DNA of 64,000 bases from positions 370,207-434,206 of the forward strand of contig PDHQ01000004.1 in NCBI GenBank assembly GCA_003339415.1, in the 5' to 3' direction. The DNA comes from Ophiocordyceps camponoti-saundersi (nom. inval.) (lineage: Eukaryota; Ascomycota; Sordariomycetes; Hypocreales; Ophiocordycipitaceae). Below the pieces are notes generated by a model that was given only the letters and a program-made list of their open reading frames with translations, had not been told where the DNA came from and ran no database searches. Shown piece by piece: positions 21,794 to 33,395 of this stretch (its first letter is position 1; each line of letters starts with the position of its first letter). The position numbers and the translations under genes were made by a program.

Positions 21794-23158
21794 CTTGGCT
21801 GTCGTTTATCGTGATGGCCGGTCCTCGATGGATTTGGGAGGCGTGCAGTTTGCAAGGGATTCCCGAAGGCCACAAATTTACTAGACTTCAGATTCCGCGA
21901 GGGTTTGTGGGTTCACGTGCGCCGGGTCCCCGCTACTGGCGCTAAGCGAGGGCTATGCTGAGTCAGGGAGTGTGCTTATCACGTGATATTAATCACCACT
22001 TTGGAGAGAGACTCTTCGAAGTCGACAAGAAACGAGTTCTTGTGAGTCAACACTCAACAGTAATGGAGTCATACCTACCTAGATAGCTGCATATACCTAT
22101 CCATTGACAGTTCTTGCGACATTGAAATACTCGTGTTCGAGTTAGTCAACCGAGAGAAAGGAAAGACCTTGTTGCCGTCGGGGAGAGCCGATACAGATTC
22201 TCTGCGTCCACTCAACCAGATTGCATGGGCGAGCAAGTCTTTAACTGGTGTAAACCTTTGTGAGAAAAGAGTCTGGGATGCAGTCTAAAGATCTGGCGAG
22301 TAGCCCAAAAATGCCAGTCAATGGCCGCAACATACTCATGTAGGATGTGCATATGTAAATACATAAAACCAACATGCTTCATTAACCATTACCCGGGCGC
22401 CTCTTGACTTTTCCAAAGAAAGAGAGCGGAGTGAAAATCAATGAAGCTCGTCTTGAGTTCAGGCTTTCCAACTTGAAGGTTCTAAGCATAAATTCTGTTC
22501 AACGTCTTAATGCTTTCATGCACGTGGAAGGCCAACTCAAGGTGCCCCCCTCAAGATGCTCCTTCAGAAGCATAAACCATTGGTTTTGCCCTGTCATATA
22601 GGAGTAAACCCCAACCTCCTTCAGGTTGTCATCGACGATCGGTCTCCCCTCTTCAGGCCCTTCCCGGGATCTTCGGCATTCTGCCAGGCTTACCAACGAG
22701 GCTCAACTCAATGGCATAAGGCGAGACCCACGGCAACGGCCTCAGCCTAAAAGCAACGCCCTCCAGTCCTCCCCACAGGTAAATCAGTATCTTGCGTATC
22801 CTGTGAATTTCTAAAAGAACCTTTGTCACCCACCATCTAAGACCCTCGTTAGTCTTCCTTGCGCATGAAGCATCGCAAGCTGTGGAGATATCTCTAGGGT
22901 AGGCCATCGGACTCGAAGGGGGGGAGAGAGCATCCAATCACGCGTTAGCCGGAAGCCACCCCCACTACAGTTCCGCCCTTCTCCCCGCCATCGTCATTCT
23001 TACTGCCGACGACGGGATCCGATTTAGGGGGTCCTGTTCCGACGTTACGATTGCACTCATCATACCTATCCAAGTCATTCGCTCAAGGAGCAGGAACGAG
23101 ACGAAAACAACCACCAAAAAACCCCCCCTCAAAACACCAAATTCAGCAGTCGCCTGCC
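21794..23158. promoter_or_regulatory. Divergent intergenic region rpl19 / Rho-GDI
   Basis: About 1.36 kb without a convincing gene. The middle part (about 22050-22900) is less CT-biased and holds only short frames without features. The Rho-GDI 5' flank contains acaaccaccaaaaaacccccc just before its ATG. Confidence 0.35.
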
Positions 23159-24004
23159 ATGGCCTCCTCTCATGACGATGACACGATGCCCGACGAGACG
23201 CAGGGCTACAAACTCTCGCAGCCCAAGCAGAGCTTGGCCGAATACCAGCAAATGGGTGAGTTCTCTTCCCCCCCCTCCACTCCGGAGAAATCCGTTCTTG
23301 GCAAGATTGATAGACGGCCTGGGCCTCTGACGTTCAAAACCTTTCTTACTATAGATGCCAACGACGAGTCACTCCGGCGCTACAAGGAATCTCTCGGCCT
23401 CGGTGGCGACAAGGACGTCTCGGACCCCAGTGACCCGCGCGTCTGCATCATCCTCTCCCTCACCATGGAGTCGCCCGGCCGAGAAGCCGTCACAATCGAC
23501 CTGTCCCGTCCCGGTAGCGAGGTTTCCCTCAAGGAACACCCGTTCAAGATCAAGGAGGGCGCCAAGTTCACCATGAGCGCCACCTTCAAGGTTCAGCATG
23601 AGATTCTCAGCGGCTTGCACTACGTTCAGGTCGTCAAGCGCAAGGGCATCAAGGTCTCCAAGGACTCGGAGATGATTGTGAGAGCAATTGCCCGCTTTTC
23701 GCCCATCTTCCCCCGCCCCCTTAACCCCCCCCTTTTCTCCGGCTGACGCTACCACACGCAGGGAAGCTATGCCCCTAACACGGTCAAGCAAACCACTTAC
23801 ACCAAGAAATGTTGTCTCCCCTCCCTCAATTGTCCATCGCGAAATAATGCTGACATTACTTTGCCCCTGACAGTCCAGGAGGAAGAGGCCCCTTCAGGCA
23901 TGCTTGCCCGCGGTCATTACAACGCCGTGTCGAGCTTCGTTGACGACGACAAGAAGAAGCACCTCGAGTTTGAGTGGAGCTTCGACATTGCCAAAGACTG
24001 GTGA
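23159..24004 (+). CDS. RDI1: Rho GDP-dissociation inhibitor
   Basis: Exons 23159-23255, 23355-23677, 23762-23810 and 23874-24004 give 199 residues. The N-terminal arm ([32 protein letters not shown]) and the immunoglobulin-like C-terminal domain ([61 protein letters not shown]) are those of RhoGDI. The protein extracts prenylated Rho GTPases (Cdc42, Rho1) from membranes and keeps them inactive in the cytosol. Introns 1 to 3 are in phases 1, 0 and 1; the third donor is the non-consensus GTTGTC, placed by frame and by the conserved KKFQEEE join. Confidence 0.95.
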
Positions 24005-24326
24005 CGGCCACGACTTCCCATTAGACCCTTTCGGCTACGTGTCACGAGGAAACGACGATACCACGTCTTTTTAGCTGTTGATGGCGGCATCTTGACGTTA
24101 TACAGATATAGCCATTGAGACGAGCAGGAGAAAAGGCGGAAAAAAAGAAGAGAAACACCCACTTTCAGCTCACTCGCAAGCTTGCACCTGATGGCGCACA
24201 CGGGACGTAATCATTCAATTGTGTCATCTTCCCACACGGGCGTTTGCTGTATACAGACATAGGTAATTTTCGCTGCCAATTGTAACATGACGCCATTATG
24301 AACGTTCTATCGCTCTTCATCGTCGG
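24005..24326. other. Convergent 3' spacer RDI1 / ppg1
   Basis: No gene. Only the 3' flanks of two convergent genes are present. Confidence 0.4.
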
Positions 24327-25468
24327 CTACAAGAAGTAGTCAGGCGGAGAGCTTGCTTCAGCCGCTTTTTCGCCAGCGGCCTGCTGGTCCTTGTGCGCAT
24401 CGTTTTCCGGCGCGGCGGCAAAGACGTTGAAGAAACGTTCACCTCCGTCGCTCACCTCCAACACGCTTGCCATGTTGCCGCATCGGTAACAGTAGTTGGG
24501 TGCACTCCAAACAGTACTCAGCCGGTCGTCGTACAGCACCTGGAAGCCTTCCTGGCATAGTTGATGCGCCCGGAGGATGTGACACATGTTGTTCACAGCA
24601 AGAAACTTCTTGACGACCTGGGCACCAAAAGTATATCCGGCTCCTCGTGGCGAAAGGGAAAACTCGTCTCGTTCAGGATCGGGATCAGACCACACAAGGT
24701 CGGCCATGGGCCCCTCGTGAGGAATCTCTCGAAATCGATCAATGATCTTGATCTGGTCGATGGAGTGTATAGAGGGTGACAGTCCTGGTATTCCGTGGTC
24801 AGCGACGGGGGCGGCGAGGCGAACGCAGCACAAACATACCGCCGTGCACGCAGAATATCTGGTTGTCGATGACGACGCTCAACGTTAAAAAGTCAAACAT
24901 GTCGGTGAAGTAATGCCAGACATTAGCATTGCCGTACTTGCGCGAACATTCGGTATAGAAGCCGTAAGACTGCGTGACGCCGCGAGATTCGTGGTTGCCA
25001 CGGATCAGGTGGACGCGGTTGGGATATCTCAGCTTCAAGCATACGAGAAGCGATATGGTTTCGACGCTGAACATTCCCCGATCAACGTAGTCGCCTGGGT
25101 ATCAGGTCAGCCGTCGGCGTACCAAAAAGCCGCGCCGCCGTGGGCGTCTTTACCGAGGAACAGGTAGTTTGTGTCGGGGCAGTAGCCTCCTATGCGAAAG
25201 ATCTCGATGAGGTCGTAAAACTGGCCGTGGATATCGCCGACGACGGTAACAGGTGCTTTGACGTGAACGACATTGCTCTCGCGCATGAGCAGCTCCTTTG
25301 TCTTGGCGCATATCGCCTCGATGACGGACTCGGCGAGCAATTCCCGGTTGTAGAGGCGGGCGATGCACTCGTCCAGGTCGACCGATGCTGAGGGCGCTCG
25401 CGTCAGTGACGCGGCGACCACGAGGAGATGAAGAAAGGGAAAAAGAACGTACTGGGCAGGCCTGGCAT
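24327..25468 (-). CDS. ppg1: PP2A-like serine/threonine phosphatase PPG1
   Basis: Exons on the minus strand: 25453-25468 (16 nt), 25154-25387, 24840-25094 and 24327-24784. The product has 320 residues, starting [19 protein letters not shown]. All metallophosphatase motifs are present: GDIHGQF, GDYVDRG, RGNHES, the HGGLSPS metal-ligand stretch, and the RAHQL histidine. The C-terminus ends PDYFL, the PP2A-class methylation tail. A longer C-terminal extension than canonical PP2A ([20 protein letters not shown]) and the sequence [14 protein letters not shown] class features point to the fungal PPG1/PP2A-like branch. In fungi PPG1 belongs to a STRIPAK-associated phosphatase group. The start ATG was chosen because only it joins in frame to the DLDEC exon. 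Confidence 0.9.
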
Positions 25469-27007
25469 CCTGACGAGGTGCACGGTCGAATTTCGAGGAG
25501 GCGGCAGGCTCGGCGCCGAGCGAGCAGGTTGAGGCCGGGCCGGGGATGGCGTACTGTGGTCTCATCTAGGCCGACCGTGGTGCTCTTCGGGAGACGAGAA
25601 AACGGATAGATTGATGGTAGCGCTGATCAATCATCATGGGAGGCGGAGACGGAGGAGGAGAAGGAAGAGACGGAGTTCGTCGTCGTCGGTCAGCTCAGTG
25701 CTCGGCCTCTGAAAGTGCCGCTGAAAGTGCCGCCGTAGAGGTAAACTTCACAGGAGGGGCATCCACTGTACAGCCACTGTAAGGGCTGTACTGTGGGCCC
25801 TCTCGAAATCATAGCAGCGCTACTCCAAGAGGCCCTGCCTATCTAGCGGCGGGGGGGGGGGGGGACCCCACTATCCGCGCCTCAGCTCAGCACTCGCAGA
25901 GGGCATCTGCAAGCTGTAGGAAGCCTAGATTGGAAGGCTGATTATCTACTCCGTACTTACTTGCGAGCCACTCATGAGGGATGTTGGAACCCACTGACTT
26001 GGTAGGAAAAGGTCGTTATGGCAGTGGGCAGGCTGCTGGCGATAGTAATTGAAAGCTCTCACTCTCACTCTCACATGGGCATCGAGGAACTGGTGTCTGT
26101 TGACTGTCTAAGGTCGGGGGACGAAATTCTATTGAACAGACAGAGCGAACCCTCTTGGTCAACCCCAGCAGACAGTTCGAACTTGGTTCAAAGAGAGATT
26201 TCGGGTCATGAAGTGTCATAGACGAGGCCTCAAAACTACCAGCGAGCATAGCAGAGGCGTTGGCTACAAGGTCATTCTAAGGCATGATGATGCCGTCGAT
26301 TTCCCAACTAGTGATATACGTAATGTCCGGCTCGTTATCTACACGAGTGAAAAGGACTGCAGTCGTGTGAATATCGTATACAACGTGTTGTTTAGACTCG
26401 ACGGGGTGACTGATTGAAAGCTTCCGCCACGACGTCTTCCACCCTTTCTCAACAGAACCACAGCTGCAGTGGGTCACTACTGTTGACTACTGAAGCGCGA
26501 ACATGATTCTGATAGACGTCCATCGCTTTTCCTTTTCACGTGGCAACTCGCCAGATGTTGGACATTTCCATCTGGGCAGGTATTCACGTCATGAACTCTT
26601 ATGGGGGATCCCTATGAGTGAACGATACATGTCTTTTGTTTGATAGCACTGGAAATGTTGCTTTTAATTTGACAAGCAGAACATGCCTATCTGCTATTTG
26701 AGAATCTTCAGTCTTCCCCCCTGAATTGCCGTGCTTAACTTATCAACGAGACAGCATGCAGTGTCCCCCCCTTACATGGCCATGTGCCTCGAGTTGTTGA
26801 CGAGACGACTGAAGCAATGGATATCACGGATAAAAGGCACTAATTGTGGAGAAATCATCAGAATGAGGAGCCATCTCGGCCACAAAAGGGCCTACATACA
26901 TGTACATATGTAAGATGAAGCTATTCTTCTCGGTCCTCACCCAGCGCGCATGTGAATATCGTTGGCCACTCCCGGAGAGATCATGTAGTCGTATAATCGG
27001 TACTGCC
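25469..27007. other. Gene-poor region between ppg1 and the membrane-protein gene
   Basis: About 1.5 kb in which I see no gene. It holds a G14 homopolymer (25851-25864) and a short direct repeat of gtgccgctgaaa near 25705-25735. From about 26000 the composition is more AT-rich than neighbouring coding sequence. Short frames have no family features. Confidence 0.4.
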
Positions 27008-28301
27008 TCATTCCGCTCCTTCTCTGCTCATCAGCTTCATTTCTTGGCCTGCTCTCGCCAGCTCCTCCCAACGACTTTCATCCCGCTCTCGGATGGCACC
27101 AGGGAAGAACTCGCGACGCAGAGAATACCCGACGTTTCTGTACTCAGCCTCGACCTCAAGCAGCGTCTCCATAGCCTTGATATTGCCAAAGACCTTCTTG
27201 AATTCGAGGACGAGACCGAAGCTCTCGGGCCGGCGGGCTGCGCCTGCAACGTAGATGTTGTGCAGGATGCCGATTCCGCCGACGGCGAGGAGAAACCAAG
27301 TGTTTTGCTTCAGTCCCGCGGCCGTGATAAGCAGGAGGATCCAGAGCGCGGCCAGGACGAGGAGAGCGAGGCTCGTGGGCCAGTTGGTTGCTACGAGAAC
27401 GTTGGCCTGACCGGTTGCCAGGTCCTCTAGGTTGAGGCCGTGACCGTTTCCGAGGACAACGATTGCGTGCTGGGAGCCGTTTCCTCTTGTAAGGATGACA
27501 TCACCCCAGCACTGCCTCCGGCACGCCCATTTCTCCCTTTTCCATTGAGGGAGCAGGCCTGTCAGGAGGGATAGGGCTATTCCGGTCCCGGTGATGAGGA
27601 GTACGCCCCAATCGTCAAATACGGCACATGGGATGGCGGCGATGGCCAACTGCAGGCCGATGACGGGCAAACCGATGAAGTAGACGAAATCGTGGTGAAC
27701 CGTTCCAGCCTTGACATGTGGGCTGGGCTCGTAGATCGAAACGACCAGGCCAGCCATAGGTGGTCGAGGGGCCTCGGGATCTCGCTGCTTCAGCAAGCGC
27801 CATCTCGTGTCCAGGACCTCGTCAAGCTTCTCCTTCACTTGCGGATCCTGCCACATGCCGTAGTCGCGCATGATGCGACTGATGACCCAGCTGGAGTTGT
27901 CACGAGTGTAGCCGGTACTGCCGTGGATGACCTTGCATCGACAGTCAGGGTCCAAGGGCATCAGCTTGTTCTCGCCGACAGCGGAGACGAGGGCCGAGAT
28001 GGAATAGGCCACCCATCCTTGAGGGGTGAAGGATCCATTGTGAGCAAGCCATGCGTTCGTAACATCAAAGAGACTGTGAGCCTAAACGCCTTCACTCACC
28101 AAACGAGAAGGCTACGGGAGCCAAGCCCGACCCGGCGAGCTGTGCCAGCGCCCGACCGACGATGTCGCCGCCGAGGATGAGGAGGACGCTGAAGACATCG
28201 CCGGGATTGGACCACTGCGATCGGAAGGCACCGGCCGGAGCGGAAGGGTCGCGGACGAGGCCCGTGTCACGCAAGACGAGCGTGGAGAAGAAGGGTGCCA
28301 T
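27008..28301 (-). CDS. Multi-pass membrane protein of unknown function, next to HET gene
   Basis: Exons 28100-28301 and 27008-28017 (minus strand, joined FG|WVAYSI) give 403 residues. About six hydrophobic spans are visible: VFSVLLILGGDIVGRALAQL, PVAFSFGWVAYSISALVSAV, FVYFIGLPVIGLQLAIAAIP, GVLLITGTGIALSLLTGLL, SLALLVLAALWILLLITAAG and WFLLAVGGIGILHNIYVAG. Between spans 2 and 3 is a hydrophilic loop with CRCKVIHGSTGYTRDNSSWVI. A cytoplasmic-type tail contains an amphipathic segment near AMETLLEVEAEYRNVG. I recognise the pattern from uncharacterised Sordariomycete membrane proteins but know no function. It is divergent from the HET-domain gene (start to start about 430 bp), which suggests a linked role. 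Confidence 0.8.
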
Positions 28302-28733
28302 CAAGGAGAGCTTTGGGTGATTCGAGGCGAGCGATTTGGCGGTGGCACAAATCGCCTCGAGTCTGTTGAAGATCGTCCATGCTTATCTATGTACACGCCT
28401 ATCTAGATCCTTTGTATGAGCATGTATCCGGATGCAAGTGAGAATGTAACGACGTATGCGCAATGTCGGAATGGTTTGGTGAGCTTAGATATTGATGTAC
28501 ATTTTGGTATACAAGAGGTCGCTTAGAACGTCATTGTGCTGTACTTCCGGACATACAGAGATGTAAGCTGCAGGCGGCATACCGCGCATTCTTCTTACCT
28601 GGGGCTGAATAGCATCGCCCCCTGTGTTTGTGTGTCTGCAAGTAGGCATGTGCCTTGGCCATGTTCATTGCGTCATCTCGATGTCTATCGATGCCTTTCA
28701 ACACTCCCCATTCAGTCTCCGGTCCAGAGCCAG
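28302..28733. promoter_or_regulatory. Divergent promoter between membrane-protein and HET genes
   Basis: About 430 bp shared 5' region with no gene. The HET reading frame stays open upstream through it, but without an ATG before 28734. Confidence 0.5.
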
Positions 28734-30956
28734 ATGGTCTTGGATATGACAGCATCAACATCTTCGTCAATCTCCTCCATCGGCCCCCTAGACCGACCCG
28801 GAAGCGGTAGGGATTCCTTACGAGCCTCACGCAGCGGCCATCGACCGTCTTGGCTCTGGAGAAATCCGAGATGGCTGGGCTATCCGCATGACGGATATCG
28901 AGTTACGCCCTTCCACGAATACCTCGAAGCTCGACCTTCTGATCTGCAAGGAGCATGGAATCTTTCACAGAGTCGACGAGAAGCCGCGAGCATGCAAAGC
29001 CTTCTCACCCTGGGACTGATGGAAGCCGTCATGGAAAGGCCCGTTCCCGAGAACGTCATGATCATGCAAGGCCAGTCTGGGGAGCTGCTCATGACCAATG
29101 ACGGCCTTGACGAGACCATCCAGGATTGGATCAATGCCATGCAGCATCGTGGCCAAGATGAACTCCAGACGCTTCGAGAAAGAATTGACCTCAATCTCAC
29201 CAGAGCTCAAGCTTTGCTCCTGGCACACTTCAAGGCAGGCTTTCGCGTCTTCGATCCTTTGGGCGACGACGTACCGTCCTTGGTGTGCTTCATCGGCATC
29301 GTCTGCGAATCACTGACACAGGCGAGAATGGCCTTCCCCAGCAATCAGCCGCATCTAGGACTGTCTTGGTGGATGGTGTTGCCCAAGAGTTACCAAGAGC
29401 TGATCCGGAGAGAGATGACAGAAGATGGATGGTGTCCCTCGATGGTCGAATACCTCATCAACTTGGGCTCTACCTCAGTCTTGGAATACGCCTGTAAAGC
29501 CGGACCGGTAGAGGGCGGCTACAGTCATGAGGCTTGTTCGCCAGTGTCTTGTGCGGCTTATAACGTTGATCCGGAAAACTACATTCCCAAGCACACGCAT
29601 TCATGCATGCAGAAAAATATCTTCTCGTCTGGCGATGAGAATGACTGCGGATATTGCGCCGCGCCGTTGGATCAAGTCAAAAGCCTCATCCTTAGTGGTG
29701 AAAAGCCCGTCTTGACTCTCTGCGAAGTCACAGGTCATCGGCTACCAGTCCTCGAACTTCACAAAGCGTCTGACTTTCCGTACGTAGCCATCTCTCACGT
29801 CTGGGCAGACGGACTGGGGAGTACGACAGAAAAGGGGCTTCCCGCTTGCCAGTTGCGTCGGTTGGCCTCTCTTGTGTCAGAGGTTAAGCCCGGGGCGGCG
29901 TTCTGGATAGACGGTTTGTGCGTCCCCGAGGAATCGCAAGCTCGAGAGCAGGCCATAGCGATGATGGCACGCATATATCAAGATGCGGCCGCCGTCCTGG
30001 TTCTCGACAGCGGCCTACAAATCTGCCGCTCCGACCAGCACCTGGGCACGAAATTGCTGCGCACGCTGACTTGCGGCTGGATGAGACGCCTTTGGACGCT
30101 CCAGGAGGCTGCACTGAGCAAAGAGCTCCATCTAGTCCTCGCCGACGGCCAATGTCCGCTAAAAGCTCTGATACCGCACGGTAGCCTCTACTTTCAGCGA
30201 CCTCTGCTCGATCTTGCGGCGGAACTGTTTCGACTCACAAAGTGGTCTACATACGGCTCCTACTCCCTCGGTGACGTGGCTCGAGCTCTGACCTGGAGAA
30301 ACACGTCGAAAAGGTCGGACGAAACGCTGGCCGTAGCCGGTCTGTTGGACGTGAAGCCTTCGATTCTCACCGCGATGAGGCCAGAAGAGCGTATCATGCG
30401 GTTGATGCAGGTCATGGGAAGGGTGCCCCGGAACGTGCTGTTCCTTCATGGGAAGAAGCTTCAGCTCCATGGCTTCAGCTGGGCCCCAACGTCCTTCATG
30501 GCTGCTCACGGAGGCGCAGCCCAAGGACCGCTTCTGTCAACATCTGACACCGACGCCGTAGTGACGCCCCGAGGTCTCGCCGCCACCTACTTCGCTCTCG
30601 TTCTCCCTAGAAAGATGCCGAAGAAGGGATTGAACGCTTGGCGGCTGAGAGATACCAAGACTGGGAAGCTCTACCTTGTAGCGGAGACGGAGTCCGACAA
30701 AACAGAGCCAAACGCTTGCGACCTGCTTCTGACTCCCAACGACGCCTCTCTGGGCAGCGTGGTCTCATGCGTCGGTGCTCTCATCACGGGCCACGTGGCT
30801 GAGCCTGCCTGTGAAGAGTCAAACAGCCCCTATACTGTATTCTGCCGCTTTCGACGCCGCCTGCTGTTGCATTGCGTGACCGCCTTTACGAATGATAGTG
30901 AAGTTGACGAGGTTGAAACTCCCGTGTCCGGGAAGTTATCGGTCTGCGTGGGATAG
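28734..30956 (+). CDS. HET-domain (heterokaryon incompatibility) protein
   Basis: A single exon of 740 residues from the first in-frame ATG (MVLDMTASTSSSISS). An N-terminal region of about 330 residues of unknown fold includes a Cys/His-containing patch (AYNVDPENYIPKHTHSCMQ, ENDCGYCAAP). It leads into the HET domain at about 340-480: FPYVAISHVWADGLGS, AAFWIDGLCVPEE, AIAMMARIYQDAAAVLVLD and MRRLWTLQEAALSKELHLV. The C-terminal part carries no repeat array or NACHT/WD domain. HET domains, distantly TIR-like, trigger cell death on recognition of non-self in fungal fusion. Here a sensor partner would have to be another protein; the divergent membrane protein at 27008 is a candidate by position only. 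Confidence 0.9.
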   Translation: MVLDMTASTSSSISSIGPLDRPGSGRDSLRASRSGHRPSWLWRNPRWLGYPHDGYRVTPFHEYLEARPSDLQGAWNLSQSRREAASMQSLLTLGLMEAVMERPVPENVMIMQGQSGELLMTNDGLDETIQDWINAMQHRGQDELQTLRERIDLNLTRAQALLLAHFKAGFRVFDPLGDDVPSLVCFIGIVCESLTQARMAFPSNQPHLGLSWWMVLPKSYQELIRREMTEDGWCPSMVEYLINLGSTSVLEYACKAGPVEGGYSHEACSPVSCAAYNVDPENYIPKHTHSCMQKNIFSSGDENDCGYCAAPLDQVKSLILSGEKPVLTLCEVTGHRLPVLELHKASDFPYVAISHVWADGLGSTTEKGLPACQLRRLASLVSEVKPGAAFWIDGLCVPEESQAREQAIAMMARIYQDAAAVLVLDSGLQICRSDQHLGTKLLRTLTCGWMRRLWTLQEAALSKELHLVLADGQCPLKALIPHGSLYFQRPLLDLAAELFRLTKWSTYGSYSLGDVARALTWRNTSKRSDETLAVAGLLDVKPSILTAMRPEERIMRLMQVMGRVPRNVLFLHGKKLQLHGFSWAPTSFMAAHGGAAQGPLLSTSDTDAVVTPRGLAATYFALVLPRKMPKKGLNAWRLRDTKTGKLYLVAETESDKTEPNACDLLLTPNDASLGSVVSCVGALITGHVAEPACEESNSPYTVFCRFRRRLLLHCVTAFTNDSEVDEVETPVSGKLSVCVG

Positions 30957-31647
30957 GTAGACGAATAGACCAATACCAACACCTCTGCAGCTCCAGAGAC
31001 AAGTCGAACACCATATGTGCCGCAAGACAAGTTCTATGCTTAGACAGTCTGCATGTCGTGTCTTTGTCAAATCAAGTCGACACCAAGCAAGCTCTAGGCT
31101 CGTGTCTCGCCCTACCTGGACAGAGTAGACACAAGCCGCAAGACACGAGCTCGCCTGGAACCTACGGGATCTACGGTCATAGCCTCATAGGCCTGGGTGG
31201 GAAGTCAGACTCAGGCACGTGCTGCAGCCGGTTGATAATCGGCAAGGCCCGGCCCTGGCCCGTGCGCCACCTCATGTGCCGTGACTTGCCTTCCTTCCTA
31301 CCTTGGTACATAGAGTCTCAGCCGTCCACGATAGTCGCAGCTCTGGAGCTGCATCCTCTCTGCCTTCGCCAGCCCGCCTGGATGTGACGCCTCTCATGCC
31401 ACCTGCAGGCGCTTGGGGAGGATGGTCCGTGGACTTGCGCGAGCTGACAGCTTCTCGTCCTTCTCGTCATCAGCCTGACTGTTTGTCAGCATCTCGTCGT
31501 CGAAATTAAGCGCTTAGGCCGGATGCTATATGCGCTTCTCGAGCTGAGCCCATAGCAGAGCCCGCTCGCTTCGGCAGTCACCGAGGCATCGAGTCTTACG
31601 AAGACACCGGGATCCACCGCTAAAGAGAGGCAGCGCATACTTGGAAA
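30957..31647. other. Intergenic, HET 3' side and zinc-knuckle promoter
   Basis: No gene. Two short repeated segments (gacacaagc / cgcaagacacgagc and caagttctatgc / caagctctaggc, 31020-31150) suggest minor local duplication. Confidence 0.35.
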
Positions 31648-33395
31648 ATGACGGATTCATTACGTGACCGTCAGGCCCAGGAACCCCGGTGCTACAACTG
31701 TGGCTCTCACGGTCACTGGGCCGTCGCATGCCCCGAACCTACGCGGAAGACGCCTGCGTAAGCCTCTCAGTCTCTCGCCGTCAATGCATGTGGGTGCTAA
31801 CTAGCATTCAGTGGCTTAGCCGCCTGGAGGAGTGCATCGGCCGGCAACGTCAAGAACCAAAGCTACAATTCTGGCTCTAAGAGATCAAAGGGGCCCATCA
31901 TCACCAAGTACTCACCACCCTCATTCGCTTCGAACATGGGCTCGTACCCACCGCCGCCGACGCCTCCTGGTGCCCATCCGCCTTCGGGGCTTTATCTCGC
32001 TCACTCCTTTCCTCCCGCGTTCCCGTCTGGCTATGCGCAGCCCGTCTTACCTTACCACTCATCTCCTCAGTTTGCGCCACCGGCTACTTACGGGCTACCT
32101 CATTACGGCCAGCCCTCACATCTGGGACTCCCGAGTCCCCTGCCGGGCCATCTTGCGACTAGCTGTGCGAATCTCGATCACAGGTCGCCTCGGCCACCTT
32201 TCCATGCTTCATTTCCTCACTCATCTCCATCGCAGAAGCTTTCACAAGTCAAGGCCTCTCCTGCCAGTGCGAGGCAATCGGCGTTACCGTCCTCCATCGC
32301 CACGCCGGCCACGACCAGGCTCAGTCACCCCCTTCCCCCAAAACCTCCGCCGAGTCATGATCATTTCAAGTCGCAGCGTGATCACAGAAGTAAACGGAAG
32401 ATTGACCGCCCTCACAGCCAGGAAAAGGGCGTCAAGAGCGCAAGATCTGGCGATCTCGAGGCGCTCGCGGCTGACGACTTCCTCCCCGCCGATCGCCGCT
32501 TGCCAGGCAACTCACCGGCGAGTGGACGGCACGATGAGGGGAATGTAGACGCATACCGGCCGTGTCAATCGCCGGAGAAGCGAGTCGATGCGTGTGAGGC
32601 CAACGGGGTGCGAGCCACAAGCGTAACAAAGACAGATGCCAAGAAAGATGGTGATGTTATTAGTAAGTGCATCGAGAATCTCGAGTCGGTGACCACGGGC
32701 AAGGAGGTCTCGCCTCGACCAGTCGATGAAGCGGATCGATCGATCGGCCGAGAACAGTCGCTGTCGTCGCACAGTAACGAAACAGGAGATACTGCAGTGG
32801 AGTCAGTCGGCTTCGATAATGCAGTTTCCTATACAGTGGAAGCGAGCGATGACCATGAAGATGGCGAAATCTCTAGCAATGAGGACGTTCTGAGTCTTGC
32901 TCCGCACGATGCAGCGGCGGTCGACGACAAGAGCAACTCACGGCCTGTCGAGGACCACTGGAGGCCGAAACGGCGGTATAGCGACGAGTGGGACGACGAT
33001 ACGTCGTATGCGAAGAGACTAAAGCCTCGTGGCGCTTCGCGCACCGATGACAATGTCGACGCGGATGGCGATGCGGATGGCGATATTTGGGACTCTCTCG
33101 ACGTTCCGAGACAGGCCGACCGAAAGAGACGCGGTTCGGCAGGCTCCCGGCACTCGTCCGTGTCCAGCAAGTCGTCGGACCTCAACTCACTTGAGGCAGA
33201 GCTGCTGGGCCGGCCCGTGAAGCACAGACAGGTAGAAGAAGCCACTCCGAGGCCACAGTCGCGGTCGGAGCGCAGAGCCGTCTCGAAGCCGAAAAAGCGG
33301 CGACAGAACAACACCAACTCGGCCTACAGGTATGTTGCCCGCCTCTACGCAATTGTGAGAACAAAGTTTTGACACACGACAGCCGTCGATGGTAG
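31648..33395 (+). CDS. CCHC zinc-knuckle protein, disordered, conserved fungal type
   Basis: Exons 31648-31757, 31812-33329 and 33383-33395 give 546 residues. A single CCHC knuckle near the N-terminus (CYNCGSHGHWAVACP, spacing C-x2-C-x4-H-x4-C) indicates single-stranded nucleic-acid binding. It is followed by a Pro/Tyr/Ser-rich low-complexity region (PPPPTPPGAHPPSGLYLAHS). A charged Ser-rich region then carries SDDHEDGEISSNED and KPKKRRQNNTNSAY. The last exon adds only SRRW, joined over gtatgt and a cgacag acceptor; reading through would instead give 14 less plausible residues. RNA processing in the nucleus is likely from composition, but no specific complex can be named. Confidence 0.85.

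Noticed and set aside
28536..28733. 66-codon N-terminal extension of the HET frame
   Set aside because: No ATG is present; the extension exists only if a non-ATG start is allowed.
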